Source: Candidatus Gastranaerophilales bacterium (GTDB lineage Bacteria; Cyanobacteriota; Vampirovibrionia; Gastranaerophilales; Gastranaerophilaceae). From it: a DNA stretch of 64,000 nt. Under the pieces are notes generated by a model. That model worked only from the letters and a program-made list of their open reading frames with translations, was not told where the DNA came from and searched no databases. The stretch lies in assembly GCA_944324845.1 (NCBI GenBank), contig CALUXX010000001.1, positions 494,978 to 558,977 on the forward strand, given 5' to 3'. Positions 62,849 through 64,000 of the stretch are shown piece after piece. Numbering within the stretch: the stretch's first letter is position 1; each line of letters starts with the position of its first letter. The position numbers were made by a program, and so were the translations under genes.

Positions 62849-64000
62849 ATACGCATTTATCTTAGCTGATTTCAAAAAAAGTGGAATTTATAAATCAACT
62901 ATTTTGGATTATATACAACAAGGTTATCTTTCTGAAACGAATGAATACTGGCAGATAGACTACCCTGCATTATACGCCAATTACAAAACAGATTACTATA
63001 ACAGGCGGTTAAAAAATCCTGAGTATGGAAAGGGTAAGTATATAAAACCTGCGGGAGTTCCATCACAAATCTTTAGACCTATACATCTTCCAGTCGCTGC
63101 ATTACAAGATATAACAAAACCTATAATAATTACAGAGGGAGATAAAAAGGCAATTAAAGCAGTACAAGAAGGATTCCCTTGTCTTTCTCTTGGTGGAGTA
63201 TGGGGTTGGAAATGTAAGCCAAGTACTATATGTTTAGACGAAAATTATGAATGGGAGTTAACAGCTGACATTATACCAGATTTAGTACATGCAAATTTTA
63301 AAGATAAAGAGGTAATTCTATGTTATGACAACGATATGTATCATAATTCAAAAGTAAAACAGGCTTTATATTCACTAGCTGCATATCTTATAAGTGAAAA
63401 AGGGACTAAAGTAAAACTTATATTTCTTCCAGAAGGTGAAGCAAAAGGTCTAGATGACTTCTTAGTTGCATACGGAGCGGATGAATTTCAAAAGTTACTA
63501 GATAAGGCGGAATTTATTACACTAGAAAAAATTCAAAACAAGCTATCAGGTAGGAAAGAAATTGAAAAGTTTCCAGTAGATGTATTTCCCGAACCTGTAA
63601 AAGAGTTAATTATAGAACAGTACACACGAAGGGATGCACCTATAGAGTATATAGCTTGTACATTTCTTGCAGTAGCAAGTATTCTTATGGATGGACATTA
63701 TGCCATCAATGTAAATCCTGGAACAAATTGGATTGAACATCCTATTTTATGGTTGGCAATAATCGGAGGTCCTTCACAAAAGAAAACACCTTGTTTAAAC
63801 ATGGGTAAAGAGATACTAAATGAGTTCGATCAAATTTTATCAACAAATTTTGAAACAGAATTAAGTGAGTATAACCGAAATAAAGAATATTATAAATGCC
63901 AGAAAGAAAAATATAAAGAGGCAATTAAAAAGGGAGAAAATATGGAATTACCTATTGAACCTGAAAAGCCTATGAAACCTCGCTTAATGACACAGGATAT
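62817..64000 (+). CDS. Primase/helicase-type protein (DUF3854 plus DUF3987-like), N-terminal 394 residues
   Basis: Starts at ATG 62817 with SD gaaggaaaa and remains open to the window edge. N-terminal ~75 residues are helical. Toprim-like DUF3854 domain (about 95-235): IITEGDKKAIKAVQEGFP, LGGVWGWKCK, VILCYDNDM and LPEGEAKGLDDFLVAYG carry the acidic primase signature. After a linker, IACTFLAVASILMDGHYAINVNPG and WLAIIGGPSQKKTPCL (with P-S-x-K-K-T in place of a P-loop) fit DUF3987. Such proteins replicate plasmids, phages and integrative elements. Nothing else of the gene is in view. Confidence 0.85.
   Translation, partial: MKKILDELEHKYAFILADFKKSGIYKSTILDYIQQGYLSETNEYWQIDYPALYANYKTDYYNRRLKNPEYGKGKYIKPAGVPSQIFRPIHLPVAALQDITKPIIITEGDKKAIKAVQEGFPCLSLGGVWGWKCKPSTICLDENYEWELTADIIPDLVHANFKDKEVILCYDNDMYHNSKVKQALYSLAAYLISEKGTKVKLIFLPEGEAKGLDDFLVAYGADEFQKLLDKAEFITLEKIQNKLSGRKEIEKFPVDVFPEPVKELIIEQYTRRDAPIEYIACTFLAVASILMDGHYAINVNPGTNWIEHPILWLAIIGGPSQKKTPCLNMGKEILNEFDQILSTNFETELSEYNRNKEYYKCQKEKYKEAIKKGENMELPIEPEKPMKPRLMTQD

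Larger units (their letters stand above)
57115..64000 (+). mobile_element. Putative integrative element with left end at tRNA-Ser (right end outside window)
   Basis: Starting at the tRNA-Ser, the gene set changes from housekeeping to: membrane GAF-like protein, small membrane protein, DnaB-like ATPase, LuxR-type HTH, UNG, XRE HTH, excisionase-like HTH and a primase/helicase-type gene. Replication, control and excision functions together, at a tRNA, are typical of integrative elements. No integrase, relaxase or capsid gene is seen, so the class and the right boundary are unknown. The exact left boundary within 57204-57832 is not proven. Confidence 0.6.

Overview
The window looks like chromosome from a gut 'Candidatus Melainabacteria'/Gastranaerophilales-type bacterium (Vampirovibrionia, non-photosynthetic relatives of Cyanobacteria). 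I infer this from the very AT-rich coding style, anaerobe gene content (superoxide reductase plus ferritin, membrane pyrophosphatase, Fe-S nitroreductase), a GH57/DUF3536 protein, and several proteins with short N-terminal NFG/FTG-like motifs (NPNFGAL, NINFTGR) that I associate with this lineage. No rRNA gene or CRISPR array is visible, so the placement is inference.

Layout. 1-1923: ftsX (cut by the window edge)-ftsE behind an orphan C-terminal transketolase half. 2.2-9.0 kb: a proline-rich/HEAT-like protein, two tandem PlsC acyltransferases, a large phosphohexomutase, argS. 9.1-12.2 kb: an SRP RNA of the long, Alu-domain type on the minus strand, superoxide reductase-ferritin, gltX, tRNA-Arg(TCT) with a duplicated tail. 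12.5-18.1 kb: EF-hand protein, secreted OB-like protein, GH57/DUF3536, a second Pro-rich/HEAT-like paralogue, a small membrane protein. 18.1-27.0 kb (mostly minus): an unusual zinc-ribbon/GGYNR/duplicated-domain protein with rimM-trmD, then thyX-dtd, a large unknown, a metallophosphatase, a SIS isomerase, gatB. 27-34.8 kb: lineage-specific small, secreted and GNAT-like proteins, an OmpH-like protein without signal peptide, tRNA-Leu(CAG) followed by a strongly structured module, two REP-like hairpins in opposite orientation around a membrane-anchored unknown, coaX, and a DAACS symporter. 34.9-57 kb: queF, yraN, speB, ligA, SIMPL, apt, a GT2 glycosyltransferase, a PfkB kinase, an 802-residue FTG protein, prs, hppA, a GltD-like flavoprotein, rmuC, GtrA, nitroreductase.

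57.1-64.0 kb: tRNA-Ser(TGA) marks a change in style. It is followed by a 600-base AT-rich spacer, a membrane GAF-like protein, a DnaB-like ATPase core with an altered Walker A, two HTH regulators, a UNG-family glycosylase, operator-like repeats, an excisionase-like HTH and a large primase/helicase-type gene (DUF3854 + DUF3987-like) that runs off the window. I read this as the left part of an integrative element at tRNA-Ser; its integrase and right end are not in view.

Functional links: gltX plus gatB, with no glutaminyl-tRNA synthetase in the window, fits the indirect Gln-tRNA route; rimM-trmD, argS, dtd and SRP RNA serve translation and export; prs, apt, thyX and hppA serve nucleotide and pyrophosphate metabolism; superoxide reductase and ferritin handle oxygen and iron stress. 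The least explained items are the structured modules behind two tRNA genes that end in copies of the tRNA 3' end, the zinc-ribbon protein upstream of rimM, the paired HEAT-like proteins, and the tRNA-Ser element.
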